Source: an uncultured Erysipelotrichaceae bacterium (lineage in GTDB: Bacteria; Bacillota_I; Bacilli_A; RF39; UBA660). Taken from it: a stretch of 40,853 nt of DNA. This document shows, in pieces, positions 6,600 to 15,299 of the stretch (positions within the stretch are counted from its first letter, which is position 1; each line of letters starts with the position of its first letter). A model generated the notes under the pieces. It saw only the letters and a program-made list of their open reading frames with translations. It was not told where the DNA came from and ran no database searches. The translations under genes were made by a program, and so were the position numbers. The stretch covers positions 1 to 40,853 of the forward strand of contig CADBUX010000009.1 in NCBI GenBank assembly GCA_902797995.1, written 5' to 3'.

Positions 6600-7131
6600 C
6601 ATATATATCTATTCCATATTTATTATGGTGTGTGTCATAAAATATATAATTTTTTATTGGATTAAATGTAAGTGATGCAAATACTACGTATCCTAGTATT
6701 ATTAAAACTATACTTGCTTTGTTAAGTGGACTATCTTGTTTTTCTTTCTTTAATAGATAAAAACTAAATATTTCATATAATATTATGACTATTATAAGCC
6801 ATCCAATTGATACAATCATGTTTTCTCCAAGCCAGTTATATAAAGGTAAATACCCTATTAGATATACTATAATACTTGTTACCATTACTATAAATGTATT
6901 AAGTATATAATTATTTATCTTTATATTATATTTTCTTATTAAAAGATACTCTATAATGCTCCAGAAGAAGAATCCACTATAAAGAAGCTTCATATGTTCC
7001 CAAATGCTTTCATTTACTGGAAAAAGCACTGCAAATACTGGATTTGGTAACCATTCATATAAAAAATGAAATAGGAATGTTAATGCAAGTACTCCAAAAA
7101 AACTAATTATTTTTATTTTTTTTAAATTCAT
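6589..7131 (-). CDS. DUF6512-type integral membrane protein
   Basis: The 180-residue protein has about five membrane segments and a distinctive FPVNESIWEHMKLL stretch after the first, which I recognise from a family of small Firmicutes membrane proteins (DUF6512). The conserved Asn, Glu and His of that stretch lie near a membrane face and could bind a ligand or metal. The function is unknown in the family. The C-terminus (FYDTHHNKYGIDIYEEQ) is soluble. It is monocistronic with its own terminator and an ATG after ACGGTGATGAT. Family naming is from memory of the motif; the membrane topology is read directly from the sequence. Confidence 0.65.
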   Translation of the reverse strand: MNLKKIKIISFFGVLALTFLFHFLYEWLPNPVFAVLFPVNESIWEHMKLLYSGFFFWSIIEYLLIRKYNIKINNYILNTFIVMVTSIIVYLIGYLPLYNWLGENMIVSIGWLIIVIILYEIFSFYLLKKEKQDSPLNKASIVLIILGYVVFASLTFNPIKNYIFYDTHHNKYGIDIYEEQ

Positions 7132-7155
7132 ATCATCACCGTTATTAGTGTATGT

Positions 7156-7187
7156 AAAAAGATATAGAATTATTTATCTATATCTTT
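7156..7187. terminator. Bidirectional-looking terminator beyond trxA
   Basis: Stem AAAGATATAG/CTATATCTTT (7158-7167 and 7178-7187) with flanking A and T runs. It overlaps the trxA stop codon and would end the cvpA-trxA transcript. Confidence 0.65.
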
Positions 7188-7476
7188 ATTTTAAATCTTT
7201 TAATTCTTCTTCTAAATCATCTTTTGATCTAAAACCTAAAAGTTCTTTTTTTATTTCTCCATCTTTTACTATTAAAAGGTATGGTATTGACATAACTTTA
7301 TATTTTTTTGCAAGTTCCTCGTTTTCATCTACATTTATTTTTATTATATCAACGTTTTCTAATTGTTCCAAAACTTGTGATAACATTTTGCAAGGACCGC
7401 ACCAATCTGCATAAAAATCTACTATTGTTAAATTTTTTATTTCTTCTAACTTTTCATTTGAATATTGTTTAATCAT
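7186..7476 (-). CDS. trxA: Thioredoxin
   Basis: A 96-residue thioredoxin with the complete redox motif WCGPC at residues 25-29, preceded by VDFYADWC, and the cis-proline region MSIPYLLIVKDGE followed by the conserved Gly near GFRS. It reduces protein disulfides in the cytosol with thioredoxin reductase. The length is slightly below the usual ~105 because the first strand is short. No signal peptide is present. The ATG lies 11 bases after the cvpA stop with a GGAGGAAG ribosome-binding site, so the two are co-transcribed. Assignment is secure; whether it is the main thioredoxin of the cell cannot be judged here. Confidence 0.93.
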   Translation of the reverse strand: MIKQYSNEKLEEIKNLTIVDFYADWCGPCKMLSQVLEQLENVDIIKINVDENEELAKKYKVMSIPYLLIVKDGEIKKELLGFRSKDDLEEELKDLK

Positions 7477-7487
7477 ACTCTTCCTCC

Positions 7488-8153
7488 TTAATAATCTATT
7501 TTACCTTGTTTTTTTATTTTGTCTACATAATTTTGATTAATTACTTTATGTTTTAATAATGAGTCTATTATTTCTTTATTGGTTCTGTTTTCATCTTTGT
7601 TATCTTCATAATTCTTAGTTATAGTATAAATATCTTTTAATGAATCATTCATATTTTCTACTATATTAGATAGTCCTGGAGATGAGTTTATAATTACTGG
7701 AGTAAGGGTTGATTCATCAAACAGTTCTTGATTAAATATTGGTTGTTTTGCAAAGAAAAGTACTGCAAATACAATTATATATGTCTCTATTAATCCTACA
7801 ATAAATCCTAATATTTTTGAAGGAATACCTAAAACTATAGTAAATTTTAATATTTTTTCAAAAACTCCTGTTATTTTGATAAGTACTATTAATACTGCTG
7901 ATAATAGTGCAAGCAAACTTAAGAATGCTACTAATTGATAGAATAATATATTAAGTGATTTTAGTCCATTAAAACTAAAAAATGGTAAGTTAAAGCTTAA
8001 AAAATTAGCTATAGGATTTTTAAACATCCATGCAAGTATAAAACAGATAATAGTACCTATAAGTACAACACTTTGTTTAAAAAAGCCATTATGAGCACCA
8101 GTTATACCCCCAGATATTAAAACTATAATTATTAAGATATCTACAAAATTCAT
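7488..8153 (-). CDS. CvpA-family membrane protein
   Basis: A 221-residue protein with four predicted membrane segments. It begins NFVDILIIIVLISGGITGAHNGFFKQS, the typical CvpA start with D and G-rich turn in and after the first segment. CvpA-family proteins are linked to colicin V production in Enterobacteria and more broadly to envelope homeostasis. Their molecular activity is unknown. The C-terminal ~60 residues are soluble and charged. It is followed closely by trxA; in many Firmicutes CvpA genes also neighbour mutS2 or trx. Family assignment is good, function is not known. Confidence 0.8.
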   Translation of the reverse strand: MNFVDILIIIVLISGGITGAHNGFFKQSVVLIGTIICFILAWMFKNPIANFLSFNLPFFSFNGLKSLNILFYQLVAFLSLLALLSAVLIVLIKITGVFEKILKFTIVLGIPSKILGFIVGLIETYIIVFAVLFFAKQPIFNQELFDESTLTPVIINSSPGLSNIVENMNDSLKDIYTITKNYEDNKDENRTNKEIIDSLLKHKVINQNYVDKIKKQGKIDY

Positions 8154-8192
8154 AAACTACTCCTTTCAAATATAGTATATATTACTATTATA

Positions 8193-10799
8193 TTATTTAT
8201 CAATAGTAGCTTTAGCACATGCAAGTTTTGCAACTGGGATTCTATATGGGCTACATGAAACATAATCTATTCCAATTTTAGATAAAAAATTAATACTATC
8301 TTCATCTGCTCCTTGTTCCCCACATATACCAATTTCTATGTTTTTATTTACTTTTTTTGCTTTTAGTATTGCATCTTTTATTAAGCTTCCAACGCCTTTT
8401 ATGTCAAGTGTTTCAAATGGATTAAAGTCCATTATTCCTTTGTCATAATAATCATCTAAGAACTTGCCAGCATCATCTCTAGAAAAACCGTATGTCATTT
8501 GGGTTAAATCATTGGTACCAAATGAGATAAATTCTGCATCTTTGGCAAGGGAGTCTGAAATTAGAGCGGCTCTTGGAACTTCAATCATTGTCCCTATTTT
8601 ATAATTATGTTCTTTTGTGTTAGATATTTCTTTATATGTATTATTTATTATATCTTTTATATAGGTTAATTCCTTTTCGGTTCCTACTAAAGGTACCATT
8701 ATTTCTAAATGTGTTTTTATACCTTTTGATTCTACCTCTTCTTTTGCTTTAAATATTGCTTTAGCTTGCATTTGTACTATTTCTGGAAAAGTAATTCCAA
8801 GTCTTACGCCGCGATGCCCCATCATTGGATTAAACTCTTTTAACTCTTCTATTCTTGATTTAATACTTTGTTTTGATATGTTAAGATCAAGTGCTAATTT
8901 ATATATTTCATTTTCGTCTTTAGGTAAAAATTCATGAAGCGGTGGATCAAGTAATCTAATAGTTACAGGAAGCCCGTTCATTACCTCAAATAATTTTATA
9001 AAGTCCTCGATTTGATATGGCAATATTTTATCAAGCACTTCTTTTCTTTCTTCTACTTTACTTGCCAGAATCATTTTTCTAAAATTAAATATTCTTTCTT
9101 CTTCAAAAAACATGTGCTCAGTTCTACATAACCCAATTCCGGTTGCTCCCAAGGAAAGAGCTTTTTTCGCATCTTTTTCATTATCAGCATTAGCACGAAC
9201 TTGTATTTTTGAAAACTCTGATACATATTTCATAAATTCTTCAAATTCAGAAGATGTATTCTCACTACTTGTTGGTACTTTTCCTAGGTAAACATTGCCA
9301 TTTGTACCGTCTACACTAATATAGTCTCCTTCTTTTACAAGGCCATTTTCATATAGAATAACTTTATTTTTTTCATCTATTTTTAAAATTTCACATCCTG
9401 AGACACAAGGAGTTCCCATAGTGCGAGCTACTACTGCAGCATGAGATGTCATTCCACCGCGAACTGTAACTACTGCTTTTGATTTATTCATACCTTCAAT
9501 ATCTTCTGCAGACGTTTCAAGTCTTACCAAGATAATATCTCTTTCGCCTTCATCATATGCTTTTATTACATCTTCTGCATTAAAATAAACTTTACCAGAA
9601 CCTGCTCCTGGAGAGGCCGCAATGCCTGATGCTATTTTTGTTTTATTTTTTAAATCATCACTATTAAATGTTGGATGAAGCATTCCTTCAATATCATTAC
9701 TAGTTATTCTAGAAATTGCTTCTTCTTTAGTTATAGTTTTTTCTTTTATCATATCAATTGCAATTTTTATTGCTGCTTTTCCAGTTCTTTTGCCATTTCT
9801 GGTTTGTAGTATATATAGTTTTCCACTTTCTATTGTAAACTCCATATCTTGCATATCTTTATAATACTTTTCTAGTTTTTTTGCTATACTATAAAGATCT
9901 TTATAAATATTAGGTATTTCTTTTTCTAAATTTTCAATACTTTTTGGAGTACGGGTGCCTGCTACTATATCTTCTCCTTGAGCATTCATTAAATATTCTC
10001 CATATAATTTATTTTCCCCAGTCGCGGGATTTCTACTAAAGAGAACACCAGTTCCAGAATTATTATTTAAATTACCATAAACCATTTCCTGTATATTAAC
10101 TGCAGTTCCCCAGTCATCAGGAATATTATTCATTTTTCTATAGTATTTTGCTCTTTCGTTATTCCATGATCTAAATACTGCCATAATTGCTTCTTTTAAT
10201 TGTTCTTTTGGCTCATTTGGAAATGGAGTACCTGCTAAGGTGTGATACTTGGCTTTAAACAAAAATACTAATTTTTTTAAATCATCAGTAGTTAATTCTA
10301 TATCTAGTTTAATATGCCTTTCACTCTTAAACTCATCTAATATTCTTTCGAATTCGTCCTTATCAAAATTCATTACTACATCACTATACATACTTATAAA
10401 TCTGCGATAGCAATCATAAACGAATCTTTCATCAATTGTTTTGGATAATTCTCTTACTATTTCATCGTTAAGTCCTAAGTTTAATATCGTATCCATCATT
10501 CCAGGCATAGAAATTCTTGCACCACTTCTAACGGATACTAAAAGTGGATTTAGTTTGTCTCCAAATCTTTTGCCTGTTTCAATTTCTAAGTTTGCTATTG
10601 CTTTATCAAGTTCATTTAATACTTTTTTGCTTATGATCTTATCACTTTTATAATAATTAATACATGCTTCTGTAGACACAACAAAACCTCTTGGTACAGG
10701 AAGACCTAAATTAGTCATTTCACATAGATTAGCACCTTTCCCTCCCAAGAGTTCTCTCATGTCTTTATTTCCTTCTTTAAAACTATATATATATTTCAT
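8193..10799 (-). CDS. ppdK: Pyruvate, phosphate dikinase
   Basis: The enzyme interconverts pyruvate, ATP and Pi with PEP, AMP and PPi, and it serves PPi-dependent glycolysis or gluconeogenesis in anaerobes. The 868-residue length is normal. Domains in order: N-terminal ATP-grasp (LLGGKGANLCEM at 17-28, VSVRSGARISMPGMMDTILNLG), a central phosphohistidine domain with GGMTSHAAVVAR (phosphorylated His453), and a C-terminal TIM barrel for PEP/pyruvate with GICRTEHMF-like GLCRTEHMF, GTMIEVPRA, GICGEQGAD and the final YVSCSPYRIPVAKLA. All key residues are present. It is monocistronic and followed by a hairpin terminator. Confidence 0.97.
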   Translation of the reverse strand: MKYIYSFKEGNKDMRELLGGKGANLCEMTNLGLPVPRGFVVSTEACINYYKSDKIISKKVLNELDKAIANLEIETGKRFGDKLNPLLVSVRSGARISMPGMMDTILNLGLNDEIVRELSKTIDERFVYDCYRRFISMYSDVVMNFDKDEFERILDEFKSERHIKLDIELTTDDLKKLVFLFKAKYHTLAGTPFPNEPKEQLKEAIMAVFRSWNNERAKYYRKMNNIPDDWGTAVNIQEMVYGNLNNNSGTGVLFSRNPATGENKLYGEYLMNAQGEDIVAGTRTPKSIENLEKEIPNIYKDLYSIAKKLEKYYKDMQDMEFTIESGKLYILQTRNGKRTGKAAIKIAIDMIKEKTITKEEAISRITSNDIEGMLHPTFNSDDLKNKTKIASGIAASPGAGSGKVYFNAEDVIKAYDEGERDIILVRLETSAEDIEGMNKSKAVVTVRGGMTSHAAVVARTMGTPCVSGCEILKIDEKNKVILYENGLVKEGDYISVDGTNGNVYLGKVPTSSENTSSEFEEFMKYVSEFSKIQVRANADNEKDAKKALSLGATGIGLCRTEHMFFEEERIFNFRKMILASKVEERKEVLDKILPYQIEDFIKLFEVMNGLPVTIRLLDPPLHEFLPKDENEIYKLALDLNISKQSIKSRIEELKEFNPMMGHRGVRLGITFPEIVQMQAKAIFKAKEEVESKGIKTHLEIMVPLVGTEKELTYIKDIINNTYKEISNTKEHNYKIGTMIEVPRAALISDSLAKDAEFISFGTNDLTQMTYGFSRDDAGKFLDDYYDKGIMDFNPFETLDIKGVGSLIKDAILKAKKVNKNIEIGICGEQGADEDSINFLSKIGIDYVSCSPYRIPVAKLACAKATIDK

Positions 10800-10819
10800 G
10801 AAATCATCTCCAATTTAGC

Positions 10820-10842
10820 AAAAAACGCAGAAAATCTTCTGC
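10820..10842 (-). terminator. Hairpin terminator upstream of ppdK
   Basis: Stem GCAGAA (10827-10832)/TTCTGC (10837-10842), loop of four, then GTTTTTT in RNA sense. It ends the 10848-11495 transcript. Confidence 0.6.
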
Positions 10843-10847
10843 TATTA

Positions 10848-11495
10848 TTATTTTTTACTTAAAACTATATATGCTGAGCCATTAATTACATAGGATTGTC
10901 TAGTCTTTTTATAATATTTATCGTTTTGTATACTTGGCGTAAATGAGTAATATGCTTCTTTAGTAGTTATATGTTTTTTACTAGTTTCTCTACTTTTTAA
11001 TTTTATATATGTTTCAATAACATATGAATCATTCATACTTGAAGAAGGTATCATTATGTCTACTGTATTATTATAGTAGGTTACTTTTAATGAGTCAGTA
11101 TTGTTACTTGACTGTGAAATGCTTACAGGTAAGTCATTAATTGTTATTTTATCGGCAATTAATTCATAAGAATCTCCTAGAATATCGGTTATATTAAATG
11201 TAGATTTTTCACTTAGTAAAGATTCTGTGTCTTTTCTATTGACATGCGTTTTATATGTTACTTTATAGACCCCTTCAGAAATATACTTAATATCTTTTGT
11301 AACATACATCTCTCCTTGAGCTAGATTTTTATTTACAGAAGAATACGTAGTAACTTTATCAATTTTATATTTATTGTCCAAAGTTTCTTTTTGAAATGAA
11401 AGTATAACAAAAACATTACCCACTAATACTAAGATAATTCCAGTAATAAATAAAAATCTAATATAAAAATTAGTATTTCGTATAATTTTTTTCAT
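10848..11495 (-). CDS. Single-span exported protein of unknown function
   Basis: The 215-residue protein has a basic N-terminus and one hydrophobic segment at about residues 12-32 (FYIRFLFITGIILVLVGNVFVIL), a signal anchor or uncleaved signal peptide. The remainder is extracytoplasmic, Ser/Thr/Lys/Tyr-rich and beta-prone, for example GVYKVTYKTHVNRK and YVIETYIKLKS. There is no lipobox or sortase signal, and no family is recognised. It is monocistronic, divergent from tspO, and its terminator is adjacent. A weak ribosome-binding site lies before the ATG. It is probably a surface or membrane-associated protein. Confidence 0.55.
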   Translation of the reverse strand: MKKIIRNTNFYIRFLFITGIILVLVGNVFVILSFQKETLDNKYKIDKVTTYSSVNKNLAQGEMYVTKDIKYISEGVYKVTYKTHVNRKDTESLLSEKSTFNITDILGDSYELIADKITINDLPVSISQSSNNTDSLKVTYYNNTVDIMIPSSSMNDSYVIETYIKLKSRETSKKHITTKEAYYSFTPSIQNDKYYKKTRQSYVINGSAYIVLSKK

Positions 11496-11614
11496 TTATA
11501 TACCCCTTTTACCTTATATAAATTATATTACATTCATAAAAAATATACAAGTAAAATAACTGCTATAAATTAATATTTTATACTTTTTTACATATATTTT
11601 ACTGGGTGAAGGTT

Positions 11615-12073
11615 ATGAAAAATTTAAAAACTTTAATTATTAGTATAATGATACCAATTTTAGTCGGTCTTATTGGTAGTCTACTTGGCAATTCAAGTAT
11701 GGGTTTTGATATTATTAATAAACCTAGTTTTAATCCTCCGGCTGTAGTCTTTCCTATTGTTTGGACAATTCTATATATTTTGATGGGGATTTCTAGTTAT
11801 TTAGTATACGTTTCTAATAGTAAAAACAAAAATAATGCTTTAAGAGTATATGCTGCTGGGCTTGTTTTTAATATGCTATGGACTTTTTTCTTCTTTAACT
11901 TAAAATGGTATTTTTTCTCATTTTTATGGATTATTGTACTTATTGTACTTGTAGCTGTTATGATTTATAGATTTGTAAAGATTAGTAAGCTTGCAGGGTA
12001 TTTACAAATACCATATCTTATTTGGCTTATATTTGCCTCTATATTAAATTTTTCTATTTTTATGTTAAACTAA
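11615..12073 (+). CDS. tspO: TspO/MBR family tryptophan-rich sensory protein
   Basis: Five hydrophobic segments over about 152 residues, with family landmarks: NKPSFNPPAVVFPIVWTILYILMG after the first segment (the FNPP...W...Y signature), and YAAGLVFNMLWTFFFF. TspO proteins bind porphyrins and cholesterol-like ligands and act in tetrapyrrole and stress handling. I chose ATG 11615; GGGTGAAGG lies just upstream, and the GTG three codons earlier lies inside that ribosome-binding site. It is one of few plus-strand genes here, divergent from 10848-11495, ending at a bidirectional terminator. Confidence 0.88.
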   Translation: MKNLKTLIISIMIPILVGLIGSLLGNSSMGFDIINKPSFNPPAVVFPIVWTILYILMGISSYLVYVSNSKNKNNALRVYAAGLVFNMLWTFFFFNLKWYFFSFLWIIVLIVLVAVMIYRFVKISKLAGYLQIPYLIWLIFASILNFSIFMLN

Positions 12074-12097
12074 AAAAGAAACAATGTTTCTTTTTTT
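12072..12097. terminator. Bidirectional terminator between tspO and the 127-aa gene
   Basis: AAAAAAGAAAC / GTTTCTTTTTT with a three-base loop serves both converging genes, with T runs in both directions. Confidence 0.75.
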
Positions 12098-12479
12098 AAT
12101 TGAATGCAAGCTCTACATTTAAATCTTCATCTTCTAGTGCTATATATAGAAAGATTAAACCACTTATTGCTATTAGAAGTGAGGCTATAAACGATAAATA
12201 AACTAAATCTTGTTTCTTATTACTATCAAATTGATTTAACGATTTTAAACTCTTGTATGAATCACTTAAAAAATAAAAATATACTATTACTAAGATACTG
12301 AAAATGATTATTATTATCTTTCTATACTTTTCTTTACTTATTTGATCATTAAATATGAAATAATTTCTTTCTAATGAATTGGAATACCAGCTTAAAAATA
12401 TTATTCCTATGTAAACAAACCAGATAAAGTCTTCAATTTTAAGTTCTTTTAACTTTTCGTTTAACTGTTCATTATTCAT
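12096..12479 (-). CDS. Small membrane protein, 127 aa
   Basis: No family is recognised. There are three likely membrane segments: about residues 19-31 plus flank (FIWFVYIGIIFLSWY), 50-70 (KIIIIIFSILVIVYFYFL), and 94-115 (LVYLSFIASLLIAISGLIFLYIAL), joined by charged loops. The soluble N-terminus (MNNEQLNEKLKELKIED) is a short charged helix. The ATG follows GGTTAATT-like sequence with only a poor ribosome-binding site. It sits between tspO and galE, converging with tspO at a shared terminator. The function is unknown. Confidence 0.55.
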   Translation of the reverse strand: MNNEQLNEKLKELKIEDFIWFVYIGIIFLSWYSNSLERNYFIFNDQISKEKYRKIIIIIFSILVIVYFYFLSDSYKSLKSLNQFDSNKKQDLVYLSFIASLLIAISGLIFLYIALEDEDLNVELAFN

Positions 12480-12529
12480 GGTTAATTATATGAAAAAGAT
12501 ATCAAATTATTGATACCTTTATTTTATAT

Positions 12530-13537
12530 TTAGTTCTTATTTCTTTTTTCAAAATTCCAAGCGTCTCTTACCATATCCTCTAGTGTTTTTTCACATATAA
12601 ATCCTAATTCTTCTTTGGCTTTACTTGGATTACTGTAACACATAGCAATGTCACCAGGGCGTCTTTTTGTAATTTTATATTTTATTTTTATACCGTTTTC
12701 TTTTTCAAATGCTTTTACTATATCTAGTACGCTGTATCCTGTACCTGTTCCTAAGTTGTAGATATATAAACCTTGACCTTCTTTTTCTAGTTTTTCCATC
12801 GCTAAAACATGACCTTTAGCTAAATCCACTACATGAATGTAATCTCTTACACCGGTGCCATCTTTCGTGTCATAATCATTTCCAAATATTGATAAACATT
12901 CTAACTTTTTATTCGCAACTTTCACAATATATGGCATTAAGTTAGCAGGCACTCCATTAGGTTCTTCCCCAATTAAGCCTGATGGATGCGCTCCAATGGG
13001 ATTAAAATATCTTAAAATACATATGTCCATAGAATTATCTGCTTCGTACAAATCTTTAAGTATTCTTTCTACAATTAATTTGCTAGTACCATATGGATTA
13101 GTAGTTCCTCCGGTTTTTGAGTTTTCAGAAATAGGTACTTCCTCTGGACTGCCATATACTGTAGCACTGCTGCTAAAAACTAATTTTTTACAATTAAATT
13201 CTTTCATGACTTTTAAAAGAACTAAAACACTAGATACATTGTTAATATAATACTCTACTGGTTTTTGCATACTTTCTCCGACTGCTTTATAGGCCGCAAA
13301 ATCTATAACGCCATCAATTTTATTTTCTTTAAAAATTTTTCTTATAAAATCTTCATCAAGCATATTGCCTTCATAGAACTTTATTTCTTTTCCTGTTAGC
13401 ACTTCTATTTTATCAAGTACATCTTTTTTACTATTGCTAAAGTTGTCTAGACCTATCACTTCATAGTTGTTATTTAATAGTTCTACACAAGTGTGACTAC
13501 CTATATAACCACAGCAACCTGTTACTAATATTTTCAT
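12530..13537 (-). CDS. galE: UDP-glucose 4-epimerase
   Basis: A 335-residue extended short-chain dehydrogenase. The N-terminal dinucleotide motif GCCGYIG is at residues 7-13, the SSSATVYG strand at about 122-129 and the catalytic Tyr149-x3-Lys153 in NPYGTSK. The GVRDYIHVVDLAKGHVLAM and RRPGDIAMCYSNPSKAKEELG stretches are characteristic of GalE. It interconverts UDP-glucose and UDP-galactose using tightly bound NAD, feeding galactose use or cell-surface glycan synthesis. The ATG follows a good ribosome-binding site (TGGAGGTAATTT). No other galactose gene is nearby, so a role in envelope sugars is plausible but unproven. Confidence 0.93.
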   Translation of the reverse strand: MKILVTGCCGYIGSHTCVELLNNNYEVIGLDNFSNSKKDVLDKIEVLTGKEIKFYEGNMLDEDFIRKIFKENKIDGVIDFAAYKAVGESMQKPVEYYINNVSSVLVLLKVMKEFNCKKLVFSSSATVYGSPEEVPISENSKTGGTTNPYGTSKLIVERILKDLYEADNSMDICILRYFNPIGAHPSGLIGEEPNGVPANLMPYIVKVANKKLECLSIFGNDYDTKDGTGVRDYIHVVDLAKGHVLAMEKLEKEGQGLYIYNLGTGTGYSVLDIVKAFEKENGIKIKYKITKRRPGDIAMCYSNPSKAKEELGFICEKTLEDMVRDAWNFEKRNKN

Positions 13538-13654
13538 AAATTACCTCCATACTTTATTATATTATACACTATATTATCAAAACTTAATGTAAAAATAATT
13601 ATTTTATGTTATAATTTTCTTAGTTTTAAAAATAACTTTTATTGGAGTGATTAT

Positions 13655-14122
13655 ATGTTTAAAAAATATGTGCTTATTTTATTGGTATCTATGGTTCCTG
13701 TTGTTGAGTTAAGGGGCGCTATTCCTATTGCGGTTGGAATGGGTCTTAATAAATTACCTTCGTTTATAATTGCTATAATAGGTAATATGATACCTGTACC
13801 TTTTATTTATTTGTTTGCAAGAAAAATGCTTACTTGGGGAAAAAATAAAAAATTCATTGGAAAACTATGCAAGTTTTGTTTAAATAAGGGCGAAAAAGGT
13901 GGAAGAAAACTTGAAGCAAAAGCAGGTCGTGGTTTGTATATTGCTTTACTTTTATTTGTAGGAATACCACTGCCTGGAACTGGTGCTTGGACTGGAACAC
14001 TTGCTGCAAGTATACTTAATATGGACTTTAAAAAAAGCGTTATTGCTGTAACGCTTGGAGTTCTTCTTGCTGGTCTTATCATGATGGCTATTTCTTTCGG
14101 AGTATTTGAACTAATATTTTAG
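13655..14122 (+). CDS. Small multidrug export family membrane protein
   Basis: A 155-residue protein with about four membrane segments that matches the 'small multi-drug export' family (PF06695). It has VVELRGAIPIAVGMGL near the first segment, IIAIIGNMIPVPFIYLFAR, a soluble basic loop, and FVGIPLPGTGAWTGTLAASIL, which are the conserved ELRGAIP and PLPGTGAWTG signatures. The family name rests on early annotation; transport of drugs is not well shown. The ATG has a TTGGAGTGATTAT ribosome-binding site, and a TATAAT lies at 13608-13613. It is divergent from galE and converges on sodA. Confidence 0.85.
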   Translation: MFKKYVLILLVSMVPVVELRGAIPIAVGMGLNKLPSFIIAIIGNMIPVPFIYLFARKMLTWGKNKKFIGKLCKFCLNKGEKGGRKLEAKAGRGLYIALLLFVGIPLPGTGAWTGTLAASILNMDFKKSVIAVTLGVLLAGLIMMAISFGVFELIF

Positions 14123-14140
14123 ATATTAGTTTTTATTTGG

Positions 14141-14740
14141 TTAAACTGTCTGAAAATACTTATTTGCTTCAGTAAAGTCTACTACTTCAAAAAAATTATC
14201 TATATATATGTCTTTTTTATTTTCATAATTTATATAATATGCATGTTCCCACATATCAAGTGCTATTAATGGTGCGTAGTCATAGTTATAAGGATTATCT
14301 TGATTAGATAAATTGATTATTTTTAGTTTTTCATTATCGAGTACTAAGAATGTATAACCTGATCCTTTTATTGCTAAAGCACTTTCTTTAAATTTAGATT
14401 TGAATAATTCAAAACTTCCAAAAGTATTATTTATTTCTTTATTTAATAATTCATTTGGTAGTACTTTATTAGGACTCATACTTGAAAAATAAAGATTATG
14501 ATTTATGAGACCTCCAAGATTAAAAGTGATATCTTCCCTATCCTCTTCTGGAAACTCATTAATATGTTTAGAAAGTTCTTCTAAAGAGTATTTAAAGTCA
14601 TAATTATTATTGATGAGTAATTCATTTAACTTATTTAAATAATTCCTTTGATGTTTATTATGATGAAGTCCTAAAGTGTGTGTATCAATATAAGGCTCCA
14701 AGGCATCATAATCATATGGTAAATCTTTAAATTTATACAT
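14141..14740 (-). CDS. sodA: Fe/Mn superoxide dismutase
   Basis: The 199-residue protein is a complete iron/manganese superoxide dismutase. It has the LHHNKHQRNY helix with the first metal ligand at His26, then NLGGLINHNLYF (second His), and LDMWEHAYYINYENKK with the Asp and His ligands of the family motif D-x-W-E-H-x-Y-Y. It converts superoxide to oxygen and peroxide. Metal preference cannot be fixed by eye. A terminator precedes it from the GtrA gene. Together with rubrerythrin and thioredoxin it gives this presumed anaerobe some oxygen tolerance. Confidence 0.93.
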   Translation of the reverse strand: MYKFKDLPYDYDALEPYIDTHTLGLHHNKHQRNYLNKLNELLINNNYDFKYSLEELSKHINEFPEEDREDITFNLGGLINHNLYFSSMSPNKVLPNELLNKEINNTFGSFELFKSKFKESALAIKGSGYTFLVLDNEKLKIINLSNQDNPYNYDYAPLIALDMWEHAYYINYENKKDIYIDNFFEVVDFTEANKYFQTV

Positions 14741-14765
14741 TTATATACCTCCATTTAATTGTATG

Positions 14766-14799
14766 AAAAAACTAACTATTTTTATCTAGTTAGTTTTAT
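14766..14799 (-). terminator. Terminator of the GtrA-family gene
   Basis: Stem AACTAACTA (14770-14778)/TAGTTAGTT (14787-14795), with TTTTTC following in RNA sense. It overlaps the stop codon of the upstream gene. Confidence 0.75.
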
Positions 14800-15203
14800 T
14801 CTTTTGTATCAATACTATCTTTAAATACAAAAAATCTATCGTATAAGAACTCAAGTACAAAGTTAAGTAACATATTAATTACAGTTACAAGTATTCCGTT
14901 CCAATGTAGAGACTCCGCTAAATAATTACCAAACATGGTAGATGCCGGAGTAAATATTAGATAAAATACTCCTACTTTTAGCATTGCAATTGGAACATTG
15001 TTAGTTGCTTTAAAGGTGAAGTTTCTATTTAATGTAAAGTTCCAAAGGATTGATGCAATCAAGGCTGGTAAGTAACATACCCAGTAGTTAAAACTGGTAA
15101 AACTATCTAAGATGGTAAATAGTCCAAGTTCAATTATTCCCGCTGATGCGGAAAACAATGTAAATTTAATCATTCTTATTAATTCTTTCTTATTCTTCAT
15201 CAT
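14796..15203 (-). CDS. GtrA-family membrane protein
   Basis: Four membrane segments in about 135 residues with the GtrA pattern: LIRMIKFTLFSASAGIIELGLFTIL at the N-terminus, then ALIASILWNFTLNRNFTFKA with the conserved N-R-x-F-T-F motif, and a terminal ...LEFLYDRFFVFKD. GtrA-like proteins act in polyisoprenyl-phosphate-linked sugar transfer, often as flippases for teichoic acid or O-antigen decoration. I take the ATG at 15203; GGTGAT is just upstream, and the upstream ATG at 15212 is inside that site. The partner glycosyltransferase is not in the window. Confidence 0.85.
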   Translation of the reverse strand: MMKNKKELIRMIKFTLFSASAGIIELGLFTILDSFTSFNYWVCYLPALIASILWNFTLNRNFTFKATNNVPIAMLKVGVFYLIFTPASTMFGNYLAESLHWNGILVTVINMLLNFVLEFLYDRFFVFKDSIDTKE

Positions 15204-15257
15204 AATCACCATAACATAATTATAGTATTAATTAGTATTATTTTCAATATAGAAATA

Positions 15258-15297
15258 AGAGAGAATTATAACTATAAATCTCTATAACTCTCTCTTA
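15258..15297 (-). terminator. Weak hairpin beyond the ABC transporter gene
   Basis: AAGAGAGA...TCTCTCTT arms around a ~25-base loop lie just after the stop of 15300-17993. The T tail is poor (ATTTCTA), so it is only a possible terminator. Confidence 0.4.
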
Positions 15298-15299
15298 AA